From: Anthoceros angustus
Taxonomy: Eukaryota > Streptophyta > Anthocerotopsida > Anthocerotales > Anthocerotaceae
Direction: 5' to 3'
Assembly: GCA_010909165.1 (NCBI GenBank)
Contig: MU008171.1
Location: forward strand, 806,001-870,000
Length of the DNA stretch: 64,000 nucleotides
The notes under the pieces are model-generated. The model did not search any database. It saw only the letters and a list, made by a program, of their open reading frames with translations, and was not told where the DNA came from. Below, in pieces: positions 35,396 through 45,699 of the stretch. Position 1 is the stretch's first letter. Each line of letters starts with the position of its first letter. Position numbers and translations under genes: made by a program.

Positions 35396-35690
35396 GTGGG
35401 TCCGGACTTTGTCCGGACTGAGGAAAGGCCTCAAGTCCGCCTCAAGGAAGTCCGACTTAGAGATCCAGATTTAGTGACGAGACCGGACCCCGAGGTCCTG
35501 ACCTGTGGAAGGGTTGGGTCCAAGACCGACCTCAGAGGCAAGTCCGACCCCGAGGTCCGAACTCCGTAAAGAAGGCCGACACAGGGACCGACCCTGAGGG
35601 AAGACCTGACCTAGAGGTCCTGACCGAGTCGAGACGGGTCCCGAGGTCCCGACTGTGGAGTGGGGAGAGCCACCAAGCCCCAGCAGATCC
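35396..35690 (+). repeat. GTCCGAC/GTCCTGAC-word array
   Basis: Irregular array of GTCCGACC, GAGGTCCTGACC and GACCCCGAGGTCC words. Similar TCCGGAC arrays occur at 38580-38830 and 1230-1370. Possibly part of an LTR or a regulatory array of the repeat. Confidence 0.5.
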
Positions 35691-36600
35691 ACTGAGGGCT
35701 CAGGGGCCCGCCAGAGAGATAAGAGAGGAGGGGAGGAGGACTTAGGTGATCACCTGCTGTCGCCGCCACGGTGGCAGCAACAGACTCTGGGAGAGGAAGG
35801 GCCCTACCGCTGATCATCCGATTGTGCGCCTGCAATGGCCGCCGGCCGTGCCAAGAAGGAATCAGGGGCCATCTCACCACCACCGACGGAGATAGGAGGA
35901 ATAGGGAGAATAGTAGGCTTTAATGAGCTGCCTCACCGTAATAGAGGTGTAATAAAGGCGCCGACCGCGAGTATAAGAGGGCCGAGGTCGCCCGAGTAAA
36001 TCATCTTCTCTGGTGTTGATGCCGCTGCTTCCTGCACTTGTGCCTCTTCTTGCTAACGTGAGTCCCGAGTCACTGAAAGGTGCACGGCAGCCCCGGAGAG
36101 ATCGATCAAGGTCCCGTGACGGACCCTAACGTGGTGGTGTGTGTGTGGAAGAGCGATCGGGGACCCTTGTCTGCCCGAGCAGGGCCCGCCAGAGATAAGA
36201 GAGGAGGGGAGGAGGACTTGGTGATGCCAAGCATGCCGCCACGGTGGCATGCCTGCACTCTGGGAGAGGAAGGGGTCCCGGGATCATCCGATTGTGCGCC
36301 TGCAGCGCCGTGGCTCGGGCCGTGCCAAGAAGGAATCAGGGGCCATCTCACCACCACCGACGGAGATAGGAGGATAGGGAGAATAGTAGGCGCCGTTAGG
36401 CACAATGAGCTGCCTCACCGTAATAGAGGTGTAATAAAGGCGACCTTGGCGTAGTATAAGAGGGCCGAGGTCGCCCGAGTAAATCATCTTCTTGGTGTTG
36501 ATGCCGCTTCCTGCGCACCCTTGTGCGCCTTCTTGCTAACGTGAGTCCCGAGTCACTGGTGCACGATGTGAGAGATCGATCAAGGTCCCGTGACGGACCC
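35691..36600 (+). repeat. LTR-like tandem duplication
   Basis: Two copies, about 35700-36125 and 36180-36600. Shared landmarks: AATCAGGGGCCATCTCACCA, GAGATAGGAGGA(A)TAGGGAG, GAGCTGCCTCACCGTAATAG, AGTATAAGAGGGCCGAGGTC (TATA-like), CTTGCTAACGTGAGTCCCGA, GATCAAGGTCCCGTGACGGA. The TATAAGAG box followed by a conserved downstream region is what an LTR promoter looks like, but no primer binding site was found. Confidence 0.6.
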
Positions 36601-36849
36601 TAACGCAGGTGTGTGTGTGGAAGAGCGATCGGGGACCCTTGTTCGTCTGCAGCAAAGGCCTGGGCGAATCCGACCGAACGGTGAGCCGGAGGAACTCCGG
36701 GAGGGCGTGCAGAGCCCGGACGGAGAGACCAGAGCGACGGAGGAGGTCCGGACTGTGCAGCCACTCGCGTTTTTCCCAAGGTTGATGAGTGTAGTGAGAG
36801 TGGTGAGAGGAACGGACTAGAGGAACGAGTGACGAGCGTGAACGATTCG
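36601..36849. other. Spacer, nothing recognised
   Basis: Continues from the LTR-like unit; carries no gene. Confidence 0.35.
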
Positions 36850-36989
36850 GACGCGAACGGGTCCTTAAACGTTTGGCCACACCGGCCTGCTCGTGGACGC
36901 GAGGTAGTTAGGCGCAAAATGACGGATGTGTGTGTTGAGGCTGAACGTTCATAAAGTGAGGTGAGAATCGATTGAAACGCGGCAACCGG

Positions 36990-37375
36990 AGCCTATCATT
37001 CTCTTGGGAGCGGACTCCTTACTACAACGACACGGGATTGTGCACGCCCGGCTGACCGTCAGCGAAAGTCGCGCCACAAGAGCGCTTGGCTCTGATACCA
37101 TATAGATATCGCGGCCAAGAACAGCAGCTAGCAAGTGAGAGAGTGAGAATACGAAGCAATTAATTGATTATGGAGTGTCGGGGCACTTAGAAAGTCAGTG
37201 GAGTCAGTTGGTTCATCAACCACCATAACTGCGATCATTACTGTCCTAAATAGACTTTAATGTGTACATGCGTGAGGAACCCTGTGGAGCTACTTTCGCT
37301 GACGGCCAGCCGGGCGCACACTGATCCCGTGTCGTGTAGTATGAGGTTCGGTCCCAAGGGAATGATCTTTCCGTT
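36990..37375. repeat. Inverted repeat around a truncated copia LTR
   Basis: Arm 36990-37075 is nearly the reverse complement of 37293-37375 (shared ACACGGGAT, GCCCGGCTG-CCGTCAGCGAAAGT). Between the arms lies the LTR remnant 37101-37283. Weaker inverted similarity continues outward (36855-36880 with 37735-37760, both containing CGTTTAAGGAC). Confidence 0.65.
37101..37283 (-). mobile_element. Truncated copia LTR with primer binding site
   Basis: Matches the LTR at 54264-54468 (shared TCGGGGCACTTAGAAAGTCA and TAATGTGTACATGCGTGAGG). On the minus strand it is followed at 37088-37100 by TGGTATCAGAGCC, the typical copia primer binding site for initiator Met-tRNA. So it is the inner edge of a 5' LTR whose element body is lost. 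Confidence 0.8.
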
Positions 37376-38280
37376 TGCTTATGATTGTCCTACTCCGGGC
37401 GCCTAACTTATCCGATTTCTACGGCAAGCGGCAACTCTTCCAGTAGTCCCACACTTGCGGGGTGGGGGGAACACAGTTCACCGCGCCATGACCCCTCGCC
37501 CGGATGCTACAAGGGTGTGCGCCGAAATACCTGAGCGTATCACCAGAGACGGCACTCAAGGTATCGATCCGCCCTTCCCACAAATTGGAACGGAGTACGT
37601 ACCACCCTTCGTATCATCAGCGCCCAAAGGTTACAACCCCGGAGCCATCCGTACCACTGCCCGTATCACCTACTTTGTAATCTCCGCTCACCTTCCTTCA
37701 TTTTTCACAGCTACACTACCGTACAAGCCCAGTATGGCCGAACGTTTAAGGACTCGTCCCCATCCTAGTGTTCTCTCTCTCGCCCGGAGGCCTTTCCGCC
37801 ACTCTACTCTTGTCAATCCCGTCTGCACCTTACGGGGCCTAGTTTATGCTGTGTGTTCCGTGAAGCTGTGTGCCTCCTCCGCTTTCAGATCCGCCCCCGT
37901 CTGGGCCCGGCCTACACGCCTTCTAGTGACCGCCTTCCGCGCCCACGCTTGGCCCCGCTGCCAAGGTCCCGCCCCCAGAAGAGCAAGGGTCACGGCTTCT
38001 CCACACCTGCATCACCACCACACTTAGGGGGTTCGCCACCGAGCCCGATAGTTCTTCTGCAGTAGTCCGCCCGGTGACTCGACTCAGAGCCAGGCTGTGG
38101 CTCTCAGGAGCCCGAAGGTACAACGCGGCATCAACCCCAAAAGAAAAATCACATTACTGGGACGGCAAACCCCCTCTTATACTGCTTCCCAAGGCAGTGC
38201 CTTTATTACATCCCTAAAATTTGCTTTGCTGTTAACTATACACGCTAAGTGACCTGCATCCTCACAGGTTCCCACGCCTA
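37376..38280. other. Unrecognised region with one long frame
   Basis: 37455-38027 (+) is open for 190 codons but low in secondary features; its MAERLRTRPHPS segment mirrors a MAKRLRTRSRPN frame on the opposite strand at 36880, showing both belong to the inverted repeat. I do not call it a gene. Confidence 0.35.
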
Positions 38281-38850
38281 CTATGGTGAGGTTGATATTG
38301 ACCATGCCTAACTCCCGACCGCAGCCCAATCCCCACTCCGTGCCCCAGGCTCTAACTGATTATTCTAACCCCGCAATCCCACAGAGACCCTACCCCTTCC
38401 CCGAATACCGACGTGCCATCGAGGGTGGGACAACACTGCCACTATTAATCTTCCTCCCGGCCACCGAGTGCACCGAATCTCCACAATCGCCTCGTGCTAT
38501 GGTGGGTCCCCTACCCCCGGGTCCATCCGAGGTTCGTCCGCCTTGGGCTTGTTGGGTCTGATCCCCAACCAAGTCCCCCCTTAACATTGGAGGGCGGGCG
38601 TCTGGGTCTGCCCCCACCATAGGAGTCCGGACTTCTGGGTCCATCCTCATGTCAGGAATCCGAACCCCTAATTCCGGCCTCATATCCAGAGTCCAGACTT
38701 TCAAGTCCGGAGTCACCTCCGGGGTTCAGACCTCCAAGTCCGGACTCACCTTAGGGGTCTGGACCTCCAAGTCCGGACTCACCCCAGGGGTCCGGACCTC
38801 CAAGTCCGTTCCCGCCTCCTGAAGCCCGGCGCTTCCTTGCACTAGACCAT
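38281..38850 (+). repeat. TCCGGAC-word array
   Basis: About 38570-38830 has GGTCTGGACCTCCAAGTCCG-type units about 39 bp long repeated three to five times; the minus strand reads SPDLEVQTPKV-like repeats. Low complexity, not a gene. Confidence 0.6.
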
Positions 38851-39480
38851 CTTCCCCTCCCGCCGAAGTATTTTCCCTTACACCCCCTATGTTGGGTGCT
38901 GGGTGCAGGTGACCTACCTCTTGATCTGTCGTGGCTACTCCGCTGTCCTTTCCCTTGCGCCTTCTCTCTCTCGCCGGCCCTTCTCGCCGCCACTGATCCC
39001 CAAAAGTCAGGGTTCTCGCAATGCCGGTGTCGCACTGGACAGCCCGCTGGGTCGCCCATCCCTGTGCCTTCCAACCGCCTGCGCATCCCTGGAGGCCGAC
39101 AAGAAAGCTCGGCCAGCTCAAGCCGCTGCTGCTGGCGCCTGCCTCCTCTGCTCTCCTGAGGGCGCCACTGCCCTTAAGACCCGGGATTCTCCTTCCGCCC
39201 TGCGCAGACGATCAATGCTTTTGTTCTTCTTGCCTCCATTGGTGCTGGTCCGTCCCCTACACGTTTAGGATTCCCATCTCCCTCTCGAGCCATTCTAGGA
39301 GTTTCATCAAGCGGGTGGCATCGGCAAGCTCCCTCTTGAGCTCTTCGATATCCAACTCCTTGCTCCGCCAGTGACTTTCCTCCACCCTAAGGCAGAGTTG
39401 GAGCCGTTCCACCTCCCACTTGTGGTCTCCAACTGCCCTCGAGGATCCTGCCTCTCGCCCACTACCCGGAGTTGTAGCCT
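38851..39480 (-). repeat. Unnamed family, coiled-coil fragment
   Basis: On the minus strand 39257-39547 reads VERLQLCLRVEESHWRSKEL then DIEELKRELADATRLMKLLE, a clear heptad-rich coiled coil like that of the family copy at 62433. No start or domain boundary is preserved. Confidence 0.5.
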
Positions 39481-40326
39481 GTGGTCTCCTTGGCCTTCTA
39501 CCGCTTATGCCGCCTTGTCCACCTCCGGAGGCTGTGAGGTTCCCCATCTCCTCGCCCGCCTTGCATACGCCGCATCGTAGCCGCCTGTCCCTCCGAGGTT
39601 GCCTGCTCCTCCTTCACGAGCTATGGGTACCCACCACCTCCTCTAACGTTCGGTCTGCGTAGTGGTCCGTCCGCTCTTTGGCATTTGCCTCGCCTCCCTC
39701 TGCTCCTCCTTCACCGAGCCTCCAGGAGCTTGTCTCTCCTCCCTCACGTATGGCCTCCTACCCGAGGCGGCTCCAGCATTGACCTTCGGGCGACATGCGC
39801 CTTGCTTCCTCCCTTTGTTGACTCAAGGCCTTCAAGGCCAGCTCTTTGCGTGCTTTTAATCGCTCACACAAATCAAGCACCCGGGCCCGATCCTATTGGG
39901 CGGACCTCGCCTCCCTCTCCGCCATCCGGCGCTTCTCCTCTTCAATTCGAGTTAGGGATTCCGCCTGACCCTGGAGCTCCACCATGCGCCTTCGGGTGGC
40001 TTCCACCTCCTGCGTCCTCTCCGCGGTACCGCAGAGGCCCCACACCATGCCGTCCACGATGGCCCCCACACCATGCCGTCCACGACGGCCCCCACACCAT
40101 GCCGTCCACGACGGCCCCCACACCATGCCGTCCACGACGGCCCCCACACCATGCCGTCCACGACGGCCCCCACACCATGTCGTCCATGACGGCCGCCAGG
40201 ACCCACCGGGTCTCTTCCACCGCCGCGGCCGGTGAAGCTCCCATAAACTCCGCCAAGGCATTCCCGTCAAGGATCGCATGCAACGGAGTGGTGGTCCGAA
40301 TGGGTGGACTCGATCAGACTCTTAGG
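39481..40326 (-). repeat. Family tandem unit T1
   Basis: First of three tandem units (T1 39481-40326, T2 40327-42265, T3 42266-43990) sharing, on the plus strand, GGTTCCCCATCTCC, TTGTTGACTCAAGGCCTTCA, CCCGATCCTATTGGGCGGAC and CTTAGGTCTTGACCGTCC. The minus strand encodes EVEATRRRMVELQGQAESLT and RIEEEKRRMAEREARSAQ, the family coiled coil. Each unit carries a 26-bp minisatellite. Confidence 0.75.
40040..40190 (-). repeat. 26-bp minisatellite in T1
   Basis: Six copies of a 26-bp unit beginning ACCATGCCGTCCACGACGGC. Because 26 is not a multiple of three, the array reads through all three frames: on the minus strand it gives a 26-residue peptide repeat made of GRRGRHGV, GAVVDGMVW and GPSWTAWC. 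Confidence 0.92.
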
Positions 40327-40889
40327 TCTTGACCGTCCCGAGCGGGTCCTTCCACCTCCTTGGCCTGCCTTCTACCGCTTATGCGCCTTGTCCACCTCCG
40401 GAGGCTGCTTGGAGGTTCCCCATCTCCGCTCTTGCATCGCCTGCATCGGGCCGCGGCGCTGCCTCACTCCGAGGTTGCCTCGCCTCCTTGATCGAGCTAT
40501 GGGTACTCCAGCCGCCTCCCTCTAACGGTTCCCGGCCTCATGGTGGTCCCCATTCTGGCATTTGCCTCGCCTCCCTCTCCTCCTTCACCGAGCCTCCGTG
40601 AGCTTGTCTCTCCTCCCCACGTATGGCCTCTACTGTGTCCCATGCCTCCGTGCATTCGGACGCGACATGCTCTTGCTTCCTCCCTTTGTTGACTCAAGGC
40701 CTTCAAGGCCGCTCAGCCTCTTGTGCTTTTAATCGTTCACACACCAAGCACCGCCCGATCCTATTGGGCGGACTCGCCTCCCTCTCAGCCATCCGCGCCT
40801 TCTCAATTCGAGTTAGGATTCCGCCGACCGAGCTCCACCATGCGCCTTCGGGTGGCTTCCACCTCCGCCCTCCGCGGTACCGCAGAGGC

Positions 40890-41040
40890 CCCACACCATG
40901 CCGTCCACGATGGCCCCCACACCATGCCGCCCACGACGCCCCACACCATGCCGCCCACGACGCCTCACACCATGCCGTCCACGACGGCCCCCACACCATG
41001 CCGTCCACGACGGCCCCACACCATGTCGTCCATGACGCCG
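40890..41040 (-). repeat. 26-bp minisatellite in T2
   Basis: Six copies, some 24 bp long, of the same unit as in T1. Confidence 0.9.
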
Positions 41041-41428
41041 CCAGACCACCGGGTCTCTTCCACCGCCGGTGAAGCTCCCATAAACTCCGCCAAGGCATTG
41101 TCAAGGATCGCAGCACGGCGTGTCCGAATGGTGGCTCGGACTGATCAGACTCTTAGGTCTTGACCGTCCCGAGCGGGTCCTTCCACCTCCTTGGCCTGCT
41201 TCACGCCAACTCCTTCCCCTCCAGCCCTTTGGGGTTCAGTGGGGGTGAGGGGTTCAGAGCTGGCTCGCCTCCCCTCGTGGGAGGGGAGAGAATTGGCTCC
41301 GGATGGGGTTGTCGCCAATGGCCGCCTGGGCTGGGCCCCTCCGCCCTAGTCCACGGGGCTCAACTGGGGTCCGAGTCGCCTGCCGCCATCGGGCGCCACC
41401 GGTACTAGCCCGATCCCGCCATAGCAGA

Positions 41429-41690
41429 CCTGTAAGGGTATTAAAGCTCAATGTACTTAGACTAATACACTTAGTCTGGGTTAGCCAGGTGCCAAGTATC
41501 ATTAGTTTAGAAGCTAATCACTAGGAAGCTTCTTGTGCTCCTTCCTAGGGGCTTCTTGTGGAGCTTCCTAGAGTTCTATTGAGGTATATAAATACCCTCC
41601 AAGCCTCATCTCAATGAGAGAGAGTTACACTTGCCTCCTCCTCTCCTCTCCTCTTTCCACCATCATGTGTTGCCACACGATCCTTCACTG
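41429..41690 (+). repeat. LTR-like segment in T2
   Basis: Starts TGTAAGGGTATTAAAGCTCA, contains a TATA box (GAGGTATATAAATACCCTCC, about 41582-41600), a (CTCCT) run and ends near TTGGTACCAACA. It interrupts the family sequence at the same point in T2 and T3. TATA and the TG...CA ends suggest a solo LTR or an internal promoter; neither is proved. Confidence 0.5.
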
Positions 41691-42719
41691 GGGACTGTTG
41701 CTCCATTGTTGGTACCAACAAGAGGGAAGCGGGAATTTCTTCCTAGATTTCCCTTGGAGGAGGGGCCTGCTCCATGATGGCACATCAGGTATGCCCTCCC
41801 AATTTTCCTCCTCTTGCACGCGCCACATTTTGGGCCCCGCGACCGACCAGCTGTCCGGGTCTTGCACTCCTCCATCCTTCTCCTCCGATAACAGTGGCTG
41901 CACTGACCTGAGGCTCGCTCCTCCTCCTCTCTCCTTCGTGGAGGTTATGGTGTCCTTAGACATGCAAGATGAAAGGAGACAACGCCGATGGGGAGGCCGC
42001 TTGTTGCGCAGCCTTCCGGCCTTCGGGCTAGTCGGGCAAAGATGATCCGCCTCAAATCCTTTGCCACTCAGAGGGCGCATACTAACACCGTGAGGTTATA
42101 AATCCCCATGTGCCATTTAAACCTTGGTGAGCATGTTCCGTGGGGACATGTCAATTTTGCCACTACTCACTCACCCGCCGGGTCCAACAGTCCGACATCA
42201 ACCACCTTGGAGGACTTACGGGTTTTGGCTTCAACAGAGTAGCCTCACTGCCCAACCTTCCCTTCACCTTCGTGGGCCGCGGCGCCTGCCTCCGAGGTTG
42301 CCTCGCCCTCCTTGATCGAGCTATGGGTACTCCACCTCCTCTAATCTGCTCCGTCTCTCATGTAGTGGTCCCGGTCCTGCCTTGGCATTTGCCTCGCCTC
42401 CTTCACCGAGCCTCCAGCTTGTCTCTCCTCCCCACGTATGGCCTCTACCGGCCCTCCGTGACTGACGATGGCGCCGCTGCCCTTGCTTCCTCCCTTTGTT
42501 GACTCAAGGCCTTCAAGGCACAGGCTCAGCCTCTTGCGTGCTTTTAATCGCTCACACCAAATCAAGCACCCGGGCCCGATCCTATTGGGCGGACCTCGCC
42601 TCCCTCTTCGCCATCCGGCGCTTCTCCTCTTCAATTCGAGTTAGGGATTCCGCCTGACCCTGGAGCTCCACCATGCGCCTTCGGGTGGCTTCCACCTCCG
42701 CCCCTCCGCGGTACCGCAG

Positions 42720-42870
42720 GCCCCCACCATGCCGCCCACGATGGCTCCCCACAATGCCGCCCACGACGCCCCACACCATGCCGCCCACGACGGCCCCACA
42801 CCATGCCGTCCAATGACGGCCCCACACCATGCCGCCCACGACGGCCCCACACCATGTCGTCCATGACGCC
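42720..42870 (-). repeat. 26-bp minisatellite in T3
   Basis: Six more or less degraded copies of the unit seen in T1 and T2. Confidence 0.88.
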
Positions 42871-43271
42871 GCCAGACCACCGGGTCTCTTCCACCGCCGC
42901 GGCCGGTGAAGCTCCCATAAACTCCGCCAAGGCATTCCCCAGTCAGGAACGGACTGCAACCAGCCGAATGGGCATCTGGACTCGATCAGGACTCTTAGGT
43001 CTTGACCGTCCGGAGCGGGTCCTTCCACCTCCTTGGCCCGTTTCACGGCCAACTCCTTCTCCGCCCTCCGGCGCTTGGGGTTCGGTGGGGGTGAGGGGGT
43101 TCAGGAGCTGGCTCGCTTCCCCCTCTTCGTAGGGGAGAGAATTGGCTCCGGATGGGGTTGTCGCCAATGGCCGCCTGGGCTGGGCCCCTCCGCCCTAGTC
43201 CACGGGGCTCAACTGGGGTCCGAGTCGCCTGCCGCCATCGGGCGCCACCGGTACTAGCTCCGATCCCGCCA

Positions 43272-43530
43272 TAGCGTAAGGGTATTAAAGCTCAATGTAC
43301 TTAGACTAATACACCTAGTCTAAGTTAGGTGTCATATCATTAGTTTGAAGCTAATCACTAGGAAGCTTCTTGTGCTCCTTCCTAGGGGCTTCTTGTGGAG
43401 CTTCCTAGGAGTTCTATTGAGGTATAAATACCCTCCAAGCCTCATCTCAATGAGAGAGAGTTACACTTGCCTCCTCCTCTCCTCTCCTCTTTCCACCATC
43501 ATGTGTTGCCACACGATCCTTCATCGGGAT
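43272..43530 (+). repeat. LTR-like segment in T3
   Basis: Second copy of 41429-41690, with TATA box GAGGTATAAATACCCTCC near 43420 and a few small deletions. Confidence 0.5.
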
Positions 43531-43795
43531 CATGTTCCATTGTTGGTACCAACAAGAGGGAAGCGGGAATTTCTTCCTAGATTTCCCTTGGAGGAGAGGG
43601 GGCCCGTTCCAGCCAGATGGCATCAGGTATGCCCTCCCAATTTTCCTCCTCTTGCACGCGCCACATTTTGGGCCCCGCGACCGACCAGCTGTCCGGGTCT
43701 TGCACTCCTCCATCCTTCTCCCCCTCCGATAGGGTGGCCAGCCCCCGACGGAGGGCTCGTTCCTCCTCTCTCTCCTTCAGGAGGTTATGGTGTCC

Positions 43796-44437
43796 TTAGA
43801 CATGCAAGATGAAAGGAGACAACGCCGATGGGGGAGGCCGCTTGTTGCGCAGCTTCCGGGCCTTCTGGGCTAGTCGGGCAAAGATGATCCGCCCCCAGTC
43901 CGTCCTTTTGCCACTCAGGAGGGCGTACACGAACACCAGGAGGTTATAAATCCCCCAGGCTATCGACCTTGGTGAGCATGTTCCAGTGGACAATAATTTT
44001 TGCCACTACTCTCACCCGTCGGTCCAACAGGTCCGACATCAACCACCCGTTGGAGGACTTCTGGGTTTTTGGCTTCAACAGAGTAGCCTTCGCTGCTTCC
44101 AACCTTCCCTTCACCTTCAGGGGCTCCGGCACTATAGTACTCCCCCGACCTCCTCCGCGGGCCGGTTGTACACTGCGCAAAGGATCTCCACTGTCCACCG
44201 CCTAGGGTCCTCCTCAGACTCTTCGAGCGGACGGCTTTGCTTGCGCCGCCAGCATCTTCTGGGCGTATTCTCGGACCAGCGCCACACTGTCGTAAGTCCA
44301 TACCGCCTGGAAGATGTCCAAGTGCCACTCGTGAACAAGCTCACCCACCTCTTCAAGCCAGGGTTCAAAGTCGTGCAATGACCACCATGTATTCTACTGA
44401 ACCGACACAATTTTGTACTTAACCTTTCCCCAAACAC
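43796..44437 (-). pseudogene. Unnamed family, copy C, N-terminal domain
   Basis: On the minus strand and across frameshifts: FEPWLEEVGELVHEWHL, YDSVALVREYAQKMLAA, REDPRRWTVEIL, CAVYNRPAEEVGGV, PEPLKVKGRLEAAKATLLKP, SSNGWLMSDLLDRRVRVVAK, NMLTKVDSLGDL, then KRTDWGRIIFARLAQKARKL and SALSPFILHV. This gives the best view of the order of blocks in the N-terminal half and links copies A, B and D. Function unknown; several frame breaks. Confidence 0.7.
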
Positions 44438-44935
44438 AGTGCTTTCTGCTCTCGCAAACGCTCGTGCTTTCCAAGCGCCTTAGTGCCTTGCGCTCCCGTT
44501 ACATGGTATCAAAGCATCAGACCTGATGCCTGGATGCCTGATGCTTGAATTCCATCCTTATGTCATCTGCATAAGGGCCTAGAGAGGTTTCACATTAGGG
44601 CTCTTTTGCTTGTACACGGATGTCATGTTTCCGCCACTCAACCGATAATGACACAACTCCTCCAGACCGAGAAGCCTACATCTAAAATGCCGAGATGTCC
44701 GACGCTTGAAGCCAACTTGCTCAGATGAATTGCAGGCGATAAAACTACCGCTACTTCTACTGCTCGTCACCGGGAGAAATGACATTCCGACTCTTCACGA
44801 GTCCCTCCTCCTGCACCCAAGCCTGCAACCCGACAACGTCAACATTTTTCCTCTCAGGGAGGTGACAACAATTTTGAAGGCAATTCTACCTGTCCCCTCC
44901 AATTTTAGCCAATTAGAGTTCAACATCACCTTGTG
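44438..44935. other. Spacer, nothing recognised
   Basis: 44508-44513 holds TGGTATCAAAGCATCAGACC, reminiscent of a plus-strand primer binding site, preceded by GCGCTCCCGTTACA. No element could be built around it. Confidence 0.35.
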
Positions 44936-45350
44936 AGAGTTTGAGAACTTCAAAACCCGGAGGAGTTCGAGATCTTCAAAACGTGGAGGCCAGAGTTCGA
45001 GATCTTCAAAACCCGAAGGCCAGAGTTTGAGAACTTCAAAACCTGGAGGCCAGAGTTCGAGATCTTCAAAACGTGGAGGCCAGAGTTCGAGATCTTCAAA
45101 ACTCGGAGGCCAGAGTTTGAGATCTTCAAAACCTGGAGGCCAGAGTTCGAGATCTTCAAAACCTGGAGTCCACAGTTCGAGATCTTCAAAACCTGGAGTC
45201 CAAAGTTTGAGATCTTCAAAACCTACAGGCCAGAGTTCGAGATCTTCAAACCAACAGGCCAGAGTTCGAGATCTTCAAAACAACTTGGAGCCCAGAGTTC
45301 GAGATCTTCAAAACACGGAGCCGAGTTTGAGATCTTCAAAACTTGGGGCC
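44936..45350 (+). repeat. 30-bp minisatellite
   Basis: About 14 copies of a 30-bp unit containing GAGATCTTCAAAACCTGGAG. As 30 is a multiple of three, it gives 10-residue peptide repeats on both strands: (S)SRSSKPGGQ-type on plus and KISNSGLQVL on minus. The last three units vary in length. Copies differ mainly at CCTGGAGGCC against CGTGGAGGCC. Confidence 0.93.
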
Positions 45351-45689
45351 CCGATCAGCGTATTTGAACAAAAGAAGCTTACCTTGCGATGGAGAGAGTT
45401 CTTCCGATTCTCAAGTGCTTCACCAAGATTCGCATCAACTCGCTCAACATTTTGCTCGAGATTAACGCCACCGCCATCTTTAGGTTGTGGGCATCTCCTA
45501 TTTCCACCCGCATCACAATGGATTTCGTGGGTGTGCTTTGTGGCACGCGACTCTTCTCCGTCTTGTGCCTATTCACCGTGCCTCTGCAACGGAATCTAAG
45601 GTGATCGCTTTTGATGTCGTTTAGTGAGGACACAAGATTCGCACCAAGGTAGGTGCTCAACCTTTGCAAGGCAAGGGGTTCTATATAAA
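45351..45689. other. Spacer, nothing recognised
   Basis: Contains short overlapping frames on both strands that match no family I know. Confidence 0.4.
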
Positions 45690-45699
45690 GCTCCTTAGA

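Larger units (their letters stand above)
40327..42265 (-). repeat. Family tandem unit T2
   Basis: Second unit; like T3 it includes the LTR-like segment. Compared with T1 it lacks many short pieces (for example CACCAAGCACCGCCCGATCC against a longer T1 version). Confidence 0.72.
42266..43990 (-). repeat. Family tandem unit T3
   Basis: Third unit. Minus frames include EVEATRRRMVELQGQAESLT (about 42620-42700), ECKTRTAGRSRGPKCGACKR with a CxxC pair (about 43650-43710), and end in copy C. Confidence 0.72.

Noticed and set aside
37455-38027. 190-codon ORF as a gene
   Set aside because: No family match, no splice context, and part of it mirrors sequence on the opposite strand through an inverted repeat.
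39685-41163. ORFs of 130-215 codons on the plus strand across the minisatellites
   Set aside because: Open because the 26-bp unit lacks stops; the sensible coding strand by the flanking coiled coil is minus.
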